This document shows positions 1 to 12,921 of a stretch of DNA of 64,000 nucleotides, piece by piece; positions within the stretch are counted from its first letter, which is position 1, and every line of letters begins with the position of its first letter. The stretch spans positions 1 through 64,000 of the forward strand of contig DF237039.1 in the NCBI GenBank assembly GCA_000708835.1, given 5' to 3'. A program made the translations under genes and the position numbers. Origin of the DNA: Klebsormidium nitens (taxonomy: Eukaryota > Streptophyta > Klebsormidiophyceae > Klebsormidiales > Klebsormidiaceae). The notes under the pieces are model-generated. The model did not search any database and was not told where the DNA came from. It was given only the letters and a program-made list of their open reading frames with translations.

Positions 1-506
1 AAATCTGAAGACATGGAGAACGAACAGGTAGGCTGCGTGGACGGAAGTTGAAAACAGGATTCAAGCTTGGGATTATGGGGTTGTAAGACAAAGGTCTCAG
101 AAAAGGGTCCATGTAATTGTAGGGAGGTGGACTTTGAGGTAGTCCGCGCGGCGCCGCCAGCCGAAGCTCTCGTACACTTGGAGAACGGACAGGTAGGCTG
201 CGGAATCGGAAGTCACAGTCAGGGTTGCCAGGCATGAAGTTGTGGAGTTGTTGAAAACACATTCTTGAGGAAAGTGCACCTAAGCTTAGGGAAGTGGCCT
301 TGAAAGTTGTCGGCGCGGTACAACCAGCCGAAGCTCTCGTACATTTGAAGAACGGACAGGGAGGCTGTATAAAAAGAGGTTAGAGTTGGGTTTTGATTAT
401 GTAGATTTATTCGAAAGTCTCTTTGATTTTTGAGGAAATGGGCCTTCTGACGTGATTTGCCAGCCGAAGCTCTCGTACACGTGGAGCTCGAACAAGTAGG
501 CGGCGT
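1..506 (-). repeat. Four tandem copies of one PTOX exon
   Basis: The PTOX exon encoding A-YLSVLQVYESFGW occurs four times in direct orientation, with exon starts (minus strand) at about 500, 364, 197 and 32, i.e. a period of 136-167 bp. The copies at 364, 197 and 32 keep an AG acceptor and the correct phase. The 500 copy has CCG where AG is expected, so its acceptor is lost. The 197 copy is closest to the family; the 364 copy reads SLSVLQMYESFGWLYRAD, and the copy at 32 diverges after YLFVLHV and runs off the window. At most one copy can be used in a normal PTOX messenger. Confidence 0.8.
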
Positions 507-1617
507 AAAGAAGAATCGAGTCAGGCTGAATGATTGGGTGCAGGGAGCAAACTTAAGTGTCCCTGGAATTGATGTTGAGGCGCACCTGGGCGCAGCCTCT
601 ATAAGGAAGCTGTTTGTAAGAGAAGCGAGGCAGATCCTAGTGAAATCAGAAACCTCAACAGCAGACAGGCAGCAGGTTAAATTTATCTTAGTGCGGATTG
701 ATTGTTAAATCATGCCGCCTTGGGTGCATACTAGGAACACACGACACAAAGAGGCGAGTGAGTCACATTTCGTTGAAGCTGAGCGAGGCTATCAGCTTTG
801 AGGAAGGAGGAGGAGAGAGGGATTCGGAAGGGGAGAAGACGAAAGGAAGCAAGTACGGATAGCAACACAGAAGTTGGAGGCATCAGAGAAGGGGGGGTAA
901 AAAAGGTCAGGAGCAATAAGAAATTGCAATGAATGACAACTTTCACCTACCGAAATAGGGCACTCTTGCGATGGTCTCCAGCATGTAGAAGCGGGCATAA
1001 TGGCGGTCAGTGTAGATAGCGTCCAAGATAGTCACGATGAACCCCTGCAGACGAGATGCAGCACATCAGACACTGCTATTGAAGCAGGGAGTACGAACGG
1101 AGATTGCTGGGAGAAACGCAATACAGTGCTTTTCCCTGATTGCATGGGAATCAGCATCAAAGAGTGGGCGTATGGTTAAAAGATCAGACGGGCCCAAGAG
1201 AATAAGAGGGTGAAACGTGAGTGGATTGCATAGACAGGCCCTGTGACAGCAAAGCGACAGTCCACTCCTCGGGTCCCATGCCCCCATAGGAGGAGCTACA
1301 ATCACACCGAATCTCAAAGTACTAAGGCCTAGCAGCAATCATGATACTTTGAAAGGCAGTTCCCCAGGGGAAAGAGCTCCCTTTTTGTCTCCTTTGTCCT
1401 TTTTTGGTCCTCTTTTCGGGACAGAAAGTGAAAGAGAGGGAAAATGAAAGGCACTTACAGTAAGGGCAACATTGATCCGTCTTTCTGTCCTGATAACGAA
1501 CCCCTCCCATCCTGTGGCTGAGTCATCTTGGGGGGGGAGTATGTCGTCCTCTGGGGGGGCGGGGCTTTGGGGGGGGTTCACTGCAATCGCTCTTGCAGCA
1601 ACTTGCCTGCATATCAT
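1..1617 (-). CDS. PTOX: Plastid terminal oxidase (alternative-oxidase family), 5' part only
   Basis: A di-iron quinol oxidase that oxidises plastoquinol and reduces oxygen to water at the thylakoid; needed for carotenoid desaturation and chlororespiration (family knowledge). Three exons are readable on the minus strand. Exon 1617-1459 ends in FVIRTERRINVALT. Exon 1044-951 reads GFIVTILDAIYTDRHYARF then YMLETIARVPYF, whose Glu in LETIARVPYF is the first iron ligand of the family. The next exon starts at 197 with YLSVLQVYESFGW then RRRADYLKVH. Splice phases agree (phase 0 after exon 1; exon 2 ends G|GTAGGT, phase 1, and joins an acceptor at 197). The WNEMHH and later ligand segments lie outside the window. 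The ATG at 1617 is the first in frame, but the leader is short for a plastid transit peptide, so an upstream exon is possible; an S/P-rich open stretch at 1672-1854 is a candidate. Confidence 0.85.
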
Positions 1618-3617
1618 AAATAACAAAGCTCCTACCGTGGTGTTGAGAGGGTGGTTATGTATGAGGAGCACCTATTTCCGGCGGTGCTTGAGCGTAAGCA
1701 TGAGTTGGTTAAATAGGCAGGTTAAACATGGGTTAGAGGCACATGGTGGGCTGAGGGAAGAGTCATTAGCCAAGGATGAGGCAGGGGCAAGAGATCTGTG
1801 TGATTGATGAGAGGTTGAGTGACTATTTGGAGTTGGCTTAGTTGCTGGAACCATAGCAGTTCTGAAGTGATCACTGTTGCTACAATTACTCCCTCACTTG
1901 CTTTTGACTGATCACTGTTGCTAGCGTTACGCCCCGTATCAGTGGGTAGGTGGGGACCCTAGTCCATCAAAGCACTGATGTCTTTATGATTGCAGGGACG
2001 TACAAAGAACTATGATGAATGGAGAAATGAAATGATTTGGGTTTGAATGTGCACAACCCCACCTTCAAGTACACACCTTTTTAACGCCCGAGGGCAGAGA
2101 AATCATCAATGGCAGTCTGGTAAGAGTCAGTACTTGTTGCAGGAACTATCTAGCTAGCCTCACCTAGGCTTTTTCGCACCCGTCTCCTCCACCTTGTGAC
2201 CCTTGAGCTGAGCTCTTGTAGTGGACTGGTGTGAACAGACCTTTGAAAGCTGGGGAAGCCTGCAAGAAAAGGAGAGAATACCGTCTCCAATTGCGGTTGT
2301 GCCCTTCTTTTGGGGGAGCCAAATCAGAGATCGCAACTGTGCATCAGATTGATGGACAGAGGAGTTTTTCTGTCACACTGATCAAACTGGCAAAAGAGAT
2401 TGTTCCTGATCTATACATGAGCAAAGAGGGCGTGGGATGAGCCTCGATAGCTGTGTTGCCTCCTCAAGTTCATTATTGATGATAAGGATTACAGCAAGTG
2501 GCCAGAGGCCCAGGCACCTGGAGATCCCTTTGAAATTATGGATATGGGATATGCTGTGCAGAATTCAAGAGAGAGCAGATGAACAAAGTTTTGAGAATGC
2601 GAGCACCTACCGACTAGATTGGGCACAGCTCGACTTCCTTGCTGGAAGACGCTGTCCGGCCTGTGAAAGCTGCAAACTGCCCACGGTTAATGGCAGGCGA
2701 TTGGAGGTCGCTGCGACTGCCTCCATGTCTGCGAGACCAGGTCGATGGGCAATGGGTCTGGTTTTGCAAGCGCTCAATTGAGCTCAGACAAGTACTTCTG
2801 CTTGCGCGTCACTTACAAACGGGCACGGGAAAGAGACAAAGAGAGTTTCACGTCTGCTGAGTGTGTGAGAATGTAGCTGATCAGTAGAAATGGGGAGCTT
2901 GAATACCCTTCTACCGGTATCGATGCCAGAGCAACTTTAAGTTCAAGCTGTGGGGCAATGCAGCTTTTCCTGATTCCTTTATACCTGGGTATTACACAAT
3001 TGAAACGTTCGGCCAAAAGGCAGATCTGAGATCTTAGTCCTACCTACTTTGGTCAACAAAGCCTGTCAAAGTGACCCTCAAGTTTCCCATGTCATGGTCA
3101 ACAGCTGCAAACGTGCGGGAAATTAATTTGTTGACAAAAGCTTTGACAAAAAGCCGAAAAGTGCGTCGTGAGCCCGAGAGATATTTTCAAGCTCGACCAG
3201 TTTGAATCACGCAGCACCGTCGCTCGAAGGGGCACGATCGGAAATGACGACATCTTTTTCTGCCACAGCTTTCCCGCCGTCGATTGGATTTTTGGAGAAG
3301 ATCGACAGCTTTCAATTGGTTCCAGAGTCCAGACCCTGAAAAGGGATGACATCAGCAATGGCGCTCTGCACAGCTTGCACAGCTTGCACAGCCTCACAGG
3401 GCACACTTGCTATTGGACTGGTCCGTGGTAGTGGACCACTTCCTTGTCCAGACACACAATGACACAGCTACACTACGTAGTACGTAGGTAGATTGTGTTT
3501 GATATCGAGAAGGTGCGTGGTAGCAAGAATGCCCCATTAATCAGAGTTGTGTTTGACATGCATTGCTATTACTAGCTTTTTCCCAAGCGGTGCGGCGCTT
3601 TGGGAGGCGGCGAGAAC
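1618..3617. other. Intergenic region between PTOX and the next plus-strand gene
   Basis: No open frame here shows a recognisable domain or consistent splice boundaries. It separates two divergently transcribed genes, so both promoters and part of the PTOX leader should lie here. A short CAGCTTGCA-type tandem repeat sits at about 3370-3392. Frames at 2231-2860 and 3168-3431 are open on the plus strand but look compositionally random. Confidence 0.4.
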
Positions 3618-5742
3618 ATGGGGCACCTTTCAAGCGATGAAGAGGAGCTTGAGGCGGGCCTCTCGCGTCGAAGGTACGAGAAGCTCCACCTATGGGGTGC
3701 TTTTGAGAGAAGGTGAGCTTATTAGCGTCCTGACACGATCCCTTATGATAGCAGACATTGTGACCTTACAAAGACAAGAAGCCAACCGCTGCACATTTCC
3801 TTCATGGAACTTTACGATTGGCGCTGTCAGGTAGTTGGTGCTCTACGCATTCCCTTAAATCTTCCAGATTTGCGCAGTCTTCGTACGCGGCTATTGACAC
3901 GCAGAAGATTCTGAAGGTAGAAGCGCTGGATACAGACCTTGTGCAGGCTCGTGAAGAGAAATGCTCATTGGGTCTCAGCATCTGAACAACAGCAGCTTGA
4001 GCTGCTCTCATCTCTCTGAATTTCTTGTTGCGCCAGAGTTTACCTGCTTCACATAACATGAGTACAGCATTCCAAACAGGGTTGCAAGTCCCTCTTCAGT
4101 CCTTTGCTACATGTGTCCACATGCACCAGCAGGATTCACTTGCTGATCGGTCCTATCTTTAAAGGTTTCTGGGTGACACACTCTGTGGAGAAAAGAATCA
4201 GACCAGCAGAATTTGGCCCCCATCATATCATCGGCTGCCCTTTATTTTTGCTGGACCCTACTTTCAAGCGCGCTTACTCTCAGTCCTCGGTCCTGCTTAG
4301 CATTGTCCACTTCTCTGCGGTGGAGTCTCAGATTTGAGATGCCAAACCCCCCGTGCCTCCTTCTGAAAGGCCCAAAAGATTTTAAGATCCTGAAAACCCG
4401 TGCAATCAATCTTCGAGAAGTCGGCGTGCCCAAACTAATCGCTTAGTAGTTTCACCTGATCAGGAGGAAGGGGCGGCTGAAACTTGCCCCACCGCCATTG
4501 GATTTCTCAGTTCCGGAAGTAGCGCCCCTCTAAAATTTGTGTATGAGCGTGAAGATCCAGAGAAGGGTTGACCAAATCGGCGAAAGATCTGATTGGACGT
4601 TGTACAAGACTCAGCTCAAATCTGGGCTCATCAAGCTACTGAACACAATATTCAATTATATCAATTATTCTGCCTTTTCATACAGGAGTGACTATGCTGA
4701 GGCGTGTCAGGAGTTGGCGATCATCCTGCGGCAGGCATATGCATCTGCAAGCAAGGCCGTCCAGGTGCGCCTCTATAGCGACACCACACTGGCGCTGCAG
4801 TTGCTGGGAAGGTAGTCACTATTCAGTGTCCTTTTTCTGTCCTTTTATCAGAGAGTCTGGCTACAACAGTCCTGTAAAGTGCATAAGAATGAGCATACAC
4901 TGATAGGACGGACTTAGCATGTTCTCACACATATATGTAAGTTATCAGGCTCCAGAAGATTGAAGTAACTTCTGTCGTACTCCCCATTGTGTGAGCCATG
5001 TGCTAACGACCTCTTAAGAATGCGTTTTGAGTCAGGGTTTGCGGAAGAGGATTACGCAAGTGCTGCAGCTCCACTAAGATCACTCACATCTGGAGCTTTA
5101 CAGAACAAGACTTGTTTCAAGCTTGGGTCTCTTCCATCACTCTTTAAATCTACTCTCGGATGGTCAAGGCTGTGCCGATCCTCATACTTGGGAGACCCAC
5201 GAATCAACATTACCTGGAGTCGCATGCCGAGTCTCGCTCTCCTCCGCAGGTTGACAATCAATGAATTGATGGTCGACGACGGAAAGATTGTGGCAAGATG
5301 CCCGTCCATACTAGAAGCATGTGGTCCCAGTTGACGCTACCGTCTTCTAATGCTTGTTTCTTCTGGACAGGATGGACGGCCGCAAGCAGCAACGGGGGGC
5401 GCTGGCTCTTGTGCGCGCGGCTGAGGCAGTTTTCCCCCGCCAAAGGAAAGCGGCCGCAGCCAAAGAGTTCAAGTCCGCGGCTCTAGAGTCCAAGAGAAGG
5501 CAGAAGAAGGAGCGAGGTAGGTGAGATGACTCGAATATCTCACCAAGAATCCGAAATCCGTTCTTCACATGCATGTCTTTTTGACTGGTGAAGCAGAAAT
5601 CTCAATCACTCTGAAAGCAGGTTCGCAGAGTTTCAAATCGCATAAGAATTCCACTTTTGGGGATCGAAGGCGGTTCGAAGCGTTTGGCCTTGGGCGTTGC
5701 TTCGGGGCTGTGGCGTTGGCGGACGCAGGTTGGCGGAAGTGA
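3618..5742 (+). CDS. Unidentified spliced gene (partial exon model)
   Basis: I do not recognise the product. Exon-like pieces: 3618-3712 starts with ATG in a good context and reads MGHLSSDEEELEAGLSRRR and on to GAFER, with donor AG|GTGAGC. The next is 3868-3916 (FAQSSYAAIDTQKILK), joining in phase 2. Exon 4686-4811 (SDYAEACQELAIILRQAYAS, then ALQLLG) joins in matching phase 2 to 5371-5516 (MDGRKQQRGALALVRAAEA, then ESKRRQKKER), which is basic and helical. A possible last exon is 5597-5742, ending in TGA. Phases do not match between 3916 and 4686, so at least one exon is missing from the model, and the 3' end is uncertain. The acidic N-terminus and basic C-terminal half suggest a nuclear or RNA/protein-binding helical protein, which is only inference. 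Confidence 0.4.
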
Positions 5743-6361
5743 ATTGATCTAGCTGATCTCCGTTTTGACAGTGAACTTTCCTCACGAGAGGATGTCCCTT
5801 TGCCAACAAGGGCCGATCGGTTTCGTACGGAATGATACATGTTCACTTCTCGCTTTTGCGAGTGCCCAGCGGCGCCTCTACTCCTTCTTCAGTAGGACCA
5901 CCAAGGACCGATGGTTCGACGTACTCTTCTGGGAACGAGCTTTATTATGACGTCCAAGTCATGTTAGTAAACGGCTTCGCACGCGAACTTTTTTGAGACT
6001 GGTCAGTCGGATACGAGCTCTATAAGTCACGGAGGACCTGCGTAATCTTTGCTCTGACAGGCCCTCTTTCTTCATAAAGTCGACAGTGAAGCCAAAAGCT
6101 GACGCTCTGCAGCTTTTCAACAGCCTCAACGGCAAGCAGTTTACTTTCGTCACCAGTTCGTCAGTCATACACGTCTCGAGCAATCTGATGCCATGAAGTT
6201 CTCAACCGGAATCGTTTATGAACATTGTTCACTGACCATCTAGCAAAACGCAAGAACTCGAAAGGTCCACTCAAGCTTGCTTCTTCCCTTAAATTGCGCT
6301 TGATTGATTCCCCTTCCTGTATCAAATTTTCTTGCGCTCTGTTGTACGAAATTGGGGTTAC

Positions 6362-8448
6362 ATGCGCTGCTCGTCTTCTACCAGTGCAGCTTCGAGCTCG
6401 TTAGAAGGCGACGAAGGCGTGTCCGGGTCCGCCGAGGACCTGCCATCGGACGCTCTTCGGACGGTCTTTGGGTCACTGGATGCTGCGTCGCTTGCAACGG
6501 CAGGCTGCGTGTGCAGGTACTGCTTCTTCTCAAAGTAATAACGATTTTGTCGATCGAGAAGGCACAGAACCGCCTTTTCGAACTGGTACTTCTCTATGAA
6601 CACAAACCTTCTATCCGACGAAACTAGCGAGGAGGATCTGCGTCGATCATCTCTGGAACGGTGAGAGATCTTCCGGAATTGTCTCTAGTGCACGTATTTT
6701 ATCGGAAAAAGACTACGTTGACCTAAATGATTCCACCTACTTTGGCGGAATCCGACTGCTGATTTCTGGGTGCTGCCATGACGACCCGTTCTAGTTCTAC
6801 TCACGTTCTGTTGTTCCGACCTGACTGCCTTCTTCTTGCAATCTCTTTATGCCCACTTCGCACGAACATTCGCGCATAACTGCCAAACTAAGTACAGGCG
6901 TGAAGTCAGGGTCGGTTCGTAGCCCGCTCATTATCTGGGACACGGGGGGAAAAGGTCCAATGAGCCCTGCCGACCGGTCTGCTCTTCGTTCTTCTTGCGC
7001 TAGGAGGCCCTAAAGATATTTGAAGGGGGCTTGGCATCTTGATGCTGGATTAACGAACCGAATGACGTGCTCGTTGTCAAGCTTAAGCGGAAGCCAGATC
7101 CTTGAAGTGGTTGCAATTGGTCTTGTTCGGACACCTGACACGTTAAATAACGACAGACATTCGTTCGACCTACACAGTTTTCCTAAGGGCGAAATACAGC
7201 GAAGCAAAATACGGCCAGCTAAAGCGCCATGGCATCCTCCATGTGTCAACTTCTGCGTTGAAACCACTTCGACTCCTGCATTCCCGAGTTTCATCGATTG
7301 TTTCTTTTTCATCAGGGCCTGGCGCGAGATTGCCGACGACGATACCTTGTGGGAGGCCCACTTCGCAGCCGTCTTCGGCGCCGACCGGACGTCCGAAACC
7401 GCGGCCGCTCTAGTTCGGCTCAGCGTCAAAGAAACCGAACCTGTACCGGACAAAAATAATACCTCCCCTTCGTCTAGAAAGCAGCCACCCGCAAGTGCAG
7501 AACCGAACGGTCGCGGGGACCCGGTTCTGAAGTCGGGGACCGTGCTCCCGGGGTGGAAAGAGGCATTCCGGTCGGCGTGGAGAAACCAGTCCCCGGCGAA
7601 AGTGTTCGCGTCCAACCGGGCGTACTGTAAGGAGTGTAGAGAGCCGCTCTGGGTCGGGGCACCAGAAACGGGAACGAATGCAAGCGAGCAAGGGGGGAGG
7701 CACGAGCACAAACTGCTGCCGTGGGGGCCTCAGCAGGTAATTCCCGTCTCTCTAACAGTTGTAAGCTTCGGATGCAACTTTGCTGATGTAGCTTCCAAGG
7801 TCCTTGTTCCGAAGGTGCTTTGAAGGAGGCAGCGTCAAGTCCAGGAGCTAGTTTCTGTACGTGCTAACCAGTTAGGTTTTGGTAAGCTTGGTTGTTGATA
7901 ATTGTTTGTGAAAGGGGGCCGCTCAATCGGACTTCGAGCTTTTTGATGTACAGAATTGAGATTTTTCTATTTCTGAAAGTTCAACTGTCTAGCTTCACTA
8001 AGTTGCTCGTGATATCTAGATCAAGATTGTCAGATAGGTTGTGCGCGCAGAAGGGCTGGAGGCAGTAAGAGGTTGCTCTCCGCAATGCAAGAATCGTCAG
8101 AAACAGTCCAAAGTTCGGTTGATTGTTCGCCGAGCTTGCTTTTGGAACAGCCTCCGTGCTCGAATGATGCGGTTTCGAGTGTCTGTAGGAACGACCTTCT
8201 TGGACAGAGGCTCCTCTGGAGGAACCAACAATTATGGATGCAGTATATAATTTGTAGCACTTTTCAAGCTCGACAGAACTGCGGTCAAATGATCTTACAA
8301 TGGTGGGCTTCTGCAGGTGGCGGCTTGGGTGACCAACACGTGGGAGTCCAGCGGTGAGTCGAGCTCGGAAGAAGAGGCGGAGGAATTTGAGGCGGAGGGG
8401 ACTCAAGTCCGGGCCCAACGCAAACTGTGGGCAATACAGAGGCCATAA
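6362..8448 (+). CDS. F-box protein, 235 residues
   Basis: Probable substrate-recognition subunit of an SCF (SKP1-CUL1-F-box) ubiquitin ligase. Three exons with consistent phases, 6362-6516, 7316-7736 and 8317-8448, give 235 codons plus stop. After a Ser-rich start (MRCSSSTSAASSSLEGDEG) the F-box runs from about residue 21 to 70: LPSDALRTVFGSLDAASLA, CVCRAWREIADDDTLWEAHF. A low-complexity linker follows (about 75-115), then a conserved-looking C-terminal part with SNRAYCKECREPLWV and LLPWGPQQVAAWVTNTW, and an acidic Ser/Glu tail ending QRKLWAIQRP. No LRR, kelch or WD repeats are present, so the target-binding mode is unknown. ATG 6362 is the first in frame. The gene is complete and lies between two other plus-strand genes. 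Confidence 0.75.
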
Positions 8449-9444
8449 GATGACCTGAGCGGATCCCACACAAACAAGAAGGCGCGAACGAATGCGCAAA
8501 AGCCTTAGTGTACAAGTCGGCCATTCATGAGCACAAATCGACGTGCGCCCATGTACTCGTTTGCTATGATTTGACGAGTGTCGTGTCTTGGAAGTCTGTT
8601 GACGGTACGTTCACCCATCTTGCCGCGCAGCATGAGCTAGATTTGGAGATTGCCTATCCGCATGGTGCTGCACGCTCCCTCAACAAACTGCATCCTACTC
8701 GATCGCTAGCCGTGATCTGCATGATTGGACATCCTCATTTTGCATGAACGTGTACCGTCCGTCTGCACGCTTTAACCAACGGCCGCGCGTTCTAGGTATA
8801 GACGACACGCTTTGCAATTGTGGCATAATTAGTCACTTATGAGGTACTGCATGACTTTCGTGCAATTCAGCCATGATTGCACCTCTATGCAGTGCATGTG
8901 CACATGCCTCGCATGCATTTGCATGGGCCCGGTTGGCTGTCGGAGGGTGACGATTGACACGCGCGCGCCGGGAGGCTATAGTGGCAACAGACGGTCGTCA
9001 TGCTGAGTACTGAAATATCCGCACATCTTCTATACAATATCATCTGGCAACCTGGCATCTCGCTTGGACGATCATCCGACCCGTAATGTCACGTATGCAT
9101 GCGAGAGAGTCAGGGACCCTCAGAGTGAGTGTCGTACGTTTGGCACTGGACGGTGACCAGTGCCAGACGACACTTCCTAGACTAGATTCGTAACGGGTAC
9201 AAATCTAGGCTCGGGTCCTCTACCAGGCGCTCAGTGTTTTTGGTGCTGGCACGCAGACGTTTCTCTCCCGTCCACGGAAGTTCGCAGCATGAGTGACAAA
9301 CAGCCCACAGGCCTCTTCTTCTAGGCGTCCACTGTTAGCGCCTTTCTGGAAAGCCGACTTCGGAAGGTCGATTGTTGTTTGGTATGCGAGTCGCACAAAG
9401 CACAAAAGGAGGGAAAGCTTCGCCAACTTGAAAGCGCATCAAAG
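8449..9444. other. Intergenic region
   Basis: About 1 kb between the F-box gene and the zinc-finger gene. No open frame with protein-like character or paired splice sites was seen. It presumably holds the F-box 3' UTR and the promoter of the next gene. Confidence 0.4.
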
Positions 9445-12400
9445 ATGGAGGTGACCACTGCACACGCTACAGACTGTGCGAAGAAGGTCAACACGGCCGA
9501 GACGCTCCAGGCCTTCTTGGCGCTCCTGAAGCTGGTCAACGTCTCTAGGCTCCGCAAGCCGAAGTGCAACAAAGCAATCATGGACGAACTGGGCGGCTAC
9601 GAGGATCGGCTGCTACAGTTCGTCGACCTTCTCACGGCCACGTACAACAAGAAAGGCGCGGGGTGGGGGTTCTGCACCCTCGTAATCAAACTGATGAGAC
9701 CGTGGACCGAAGAAAAGGCGCGTGAGAAGCTCGATGAAGAAGCTCTAGTGCCGGAAATGTACAAGAACTGGTGCAAGACGGGGCTGTTCTCCCTCGTGCC
9801 GGAGGCGCTTCTGAAGGAGCTGCAGCCAGCGTTCAAGGACGCCTTTGACTACGCTGCAAGGGTCCTGCTGGGCAGGTTAGCTTCCAAGTCTCTCTTACAG
9901 GCGGCGAGCCCTTATCAGAACCCACAACTGCCTACGCCCATTTGCTTGAGAACACACGACATCTGATCCGGCTTTGCTTGTTATCGTGCTGTCCGGCGGA
10001 AGCATGCCATATTCTTCACAATATCGAAGAGGTACAAGAAATGCCAAACATTCTCTGGTCAGGATTAATTCATCCCCTTCCGATTAGATGAAGCGCGCAA
10101 TCAGTCAATATTCAGCGCCTATCTAAGGTGCACCCTTTCGTGCCTTTGTGGTAGATGGATGATTGCGTGTTATTAGCCCCTGAAAGCAGCGGTCGAGGAG
10201 GACAGTTTTGATTCCAACAAAGGTCGGAAAATGCCCACAGGTTCAAAGATGAGGTGCTTCATTGGACTGAAATTGTGCTTCTTTTAGTTCAGCCCGTTTG
10301 TATTCTAGTCGCAGATCTGTTGGGCAGGTAGTTTATCCACTTTCAGAGGATCAACACCGATACGCACCCAACAGTTCTGCTACGTAATACTGATGCCTCC
10401 TCTGGTGAGAGACCATTCACAAGGCGCGAACATTGTTCAGAGTAGGTGCAACTGAAGTCCAATCTGAGTTTGAAAAAGTACGTGCTTGCGTGGGCCGGAA
10501 AGCTCTGCTTTTCTGGTTGACGTAAACCACTGATACTGGTTGCCTGCACGTGCAGCTCTCAACCGAAGGCGGTCGCTAGCGGCATGAAGCTGACCAAAGT
10601 GCTCTCGGCCATGTGCGCTATCCAAACGTACCTTCACACAAGGACAGAGGTACGGGTACCGTACCGAACATATGTACATCTCACTTTCTTTCTGAGAAAT
10701 TTGACTTCTGATCCGTCCAAGACATTTGTGAGCCCGTCTTCCGATCTCTCAGTCCGTCATAAAACCATATGAAGTTGTTCGACGACTTCTGCTGATAAGT
10801 ATAATGCAACACTATCTTCGAAATTCGATTGGATCGCCCCCTCAGATTGCCAATCATGGTTGGAGCTACTTCGTTGGACCGCCTGTGACGAGGTGGCCCC
10901 AATGTATGTGGAAAGCTGAAGCAGACTGACTTAACTTTCGAACATCTGAGCTGTGTTCCGGTTCTCAAACCACAAACGTCCTTGAAAATGTTAAGAAATC
11001 TTCTACTGCTATTCCCTGTTCCGCAATTGGTACTTGGTATTCCGCTTTGTCAGTTTATCGACCGGTTTAATTCTCTTTCCCAGAGCAACTTGATTTCCCT
11101 TGATGAATCTATCTTTTCCAATGACTCGACGACCCCTTCTGCAGCCCCTGGAGAGAAATCTCAGCGGCATCGAGCCCGTCGACGATCTAGAGCGCTTCGA
11201 CCTCCAAGAGGATTGGGAAGACTTCTTGAACCACAACACAGCGCAGGGAAGAGGCGTAAGGTATGTTAAAAGCCAGCGTACACAATTCAAGGGCTATCTG
11301 CAAGGACCCACATGCAAAGGAGTTTAGTTCATTGAACAACTTAAAGCTTGGCTCCCACTTCCTTCTTGAAACAGAAACTCTTCCGAGTGTTATGGCCAAA
11401 GCGTGCAAGATTGAACATGTATTCGTGCTAAGCTTCACTCGAACGCGTTAAAGGGGAGCCCACAGAACGATTACGCCGAAAGATATATAGCCCTAAGTTG
11501 TTTGTCCCTCGCCAGTTGTTGACCCAAATCCCCCGACGGACTTGGTTGATATCGCCTTCTGGACGGAGGGGGGAATAAGGGACTAAAGGGATAGGAATGA
11601 ATAGCTCTTCCCAAGTATCAGGGGAAAAAACAACGGCTTGATCTGATGAAAATCGTCATCTCAGCGCAGCAGCACGATGTATACCCTGAAGCATGAGATG
11701 CTGCCTTGCAGGACCGTGACCGGAAGGACAGCGAGGGGCCCGGTGCGAAGAGGAAGCACTGGTGGACCAATGTCGACCCGGACGAGTCCGACCGGTCGCA
11801 ATTTCCGTGCGCCCGGTGCGGCAGAATGCTGGCTACCGCCAGCAGCCTCGCGCGCCACGTCAGCTGGGCCTGCCCCGCGTCCAAACCCCATCAGGTAACG
11901 TTAACCCAATCTGCTTCTGCTTCAAACGACCCCAGATGTCAGTTTGTGTGGTTTTAGGGTATGGTGACAGAATTTGACACAGGATCTGCGGTTGAAGCTC
12001 GGCTTGCAACCGACCCCCGTTTTCTGACAACGCGATGCTTTCTCCCCATTCTAGGATCTCTGTGGAGCCGTAGCGCCCCCGCAACTTACAGCAGCACGAT
12101 AGGGATCTGTCGGATGTCGCACGTCTTCTTACTTTTGTGCTTGAAAGAATTTCTTTCATCCGATCCCTTCAACGGAGGGCTGAGATCTTCAAGGTGCTTA
12201 CCGCAGGATCCTGCGGTCCCTTGTGGGCTTCATCTTTTGGCAGCAAAAGTACTCAATTGTTCGAAAGTCCACATCTTCTTTCTTCTCCTTACCCTTTTCC
12301 TAGCTTGTTGGCGCCTTCTGATGGGCACTCCTAGACGACCAGATGTTTGCAGCGAGAAGGCATCGGGTTTAGAAAACTTTTCGCGGCTGGTGTTGGTCTT

Positions 12401-12921
12401 CCAGATTCTTCCGGTATCTCCGATCGCCCAATTTGAAGAAGGTTTTCGTGAATCTTTACGGAGCCTCTATTTCTATTCTATGGATTGTTCGACTTCTCGC
12501 AGTCGCTCCTCAAAAATCGTCAGAGAACCGGCATGCGTGCCACTGCTCTTTCAGTACAGGCTTGAGGAAACAGGGCATCCATGTCGAGCTCCCACTTAAG
12601 CGATTTTAAGCACCTGAAGAAGTTTAGAAAAGAAGCATCTCAAAAAGCTACCTCGTGCCTTTGCAGGCGGCTGCCAAAGGAGTCGATGCCAATGAGGAAG
12701 AGCCCAGCGGCGCAGAGGCAAACGATCAGGCGGAGACGGAGACCACGGGTCAAGCGCACCGGTCGAGCAAGAGACGCAAACCAGCGACGTCTGACGCATC
12801 GGACGGCGGAGAAAGCTTCGCCGAGCCCGCATTTTACGTGGCCACTGCCTTCAATACACGTGTCGACAAGATCGTGAAGAAAGGGGCGCGCATGTTTGCC
12901 GAGGCAACTAGCGGCCAATAA
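9445..12921 (+). CDS. C2HC-type zinc-finger protein of unknown function, 357 residues
   Basis: Five exons with matching phases: 9445-9875, 10556-10649, 11145-11255, 11712-11894 and 12667-12921, stop TAA. Residues 1-143 form a largely helical region (ETLQAFLALLKLVNVSRL, WGFCTLVIKLMRPWTEEKA, PEALLKELQPAFKDAFDYA) that I cannot place in a family. Residues about 175-210 are acidic (PVDDLERFDLQEDWEDFL). Exon 4 holds one zinc finger, FPCARCGRMLATASSLARHV then SWAC, spaced C-x2-C-x12-H-x4-C, so C2HC rather than C2H2. The C-terminus has a basic SSKRRKP nuclear-localisation-like patch. Exon 3 uses donor GTAAGG at 11256. The stop codon overlaps an AATAAA hexamer at 12918. ATG 9445 is the first in frame. 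A DNA- or RNA-binding nuclear role is likely but inferred. Confidence 0.65.
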
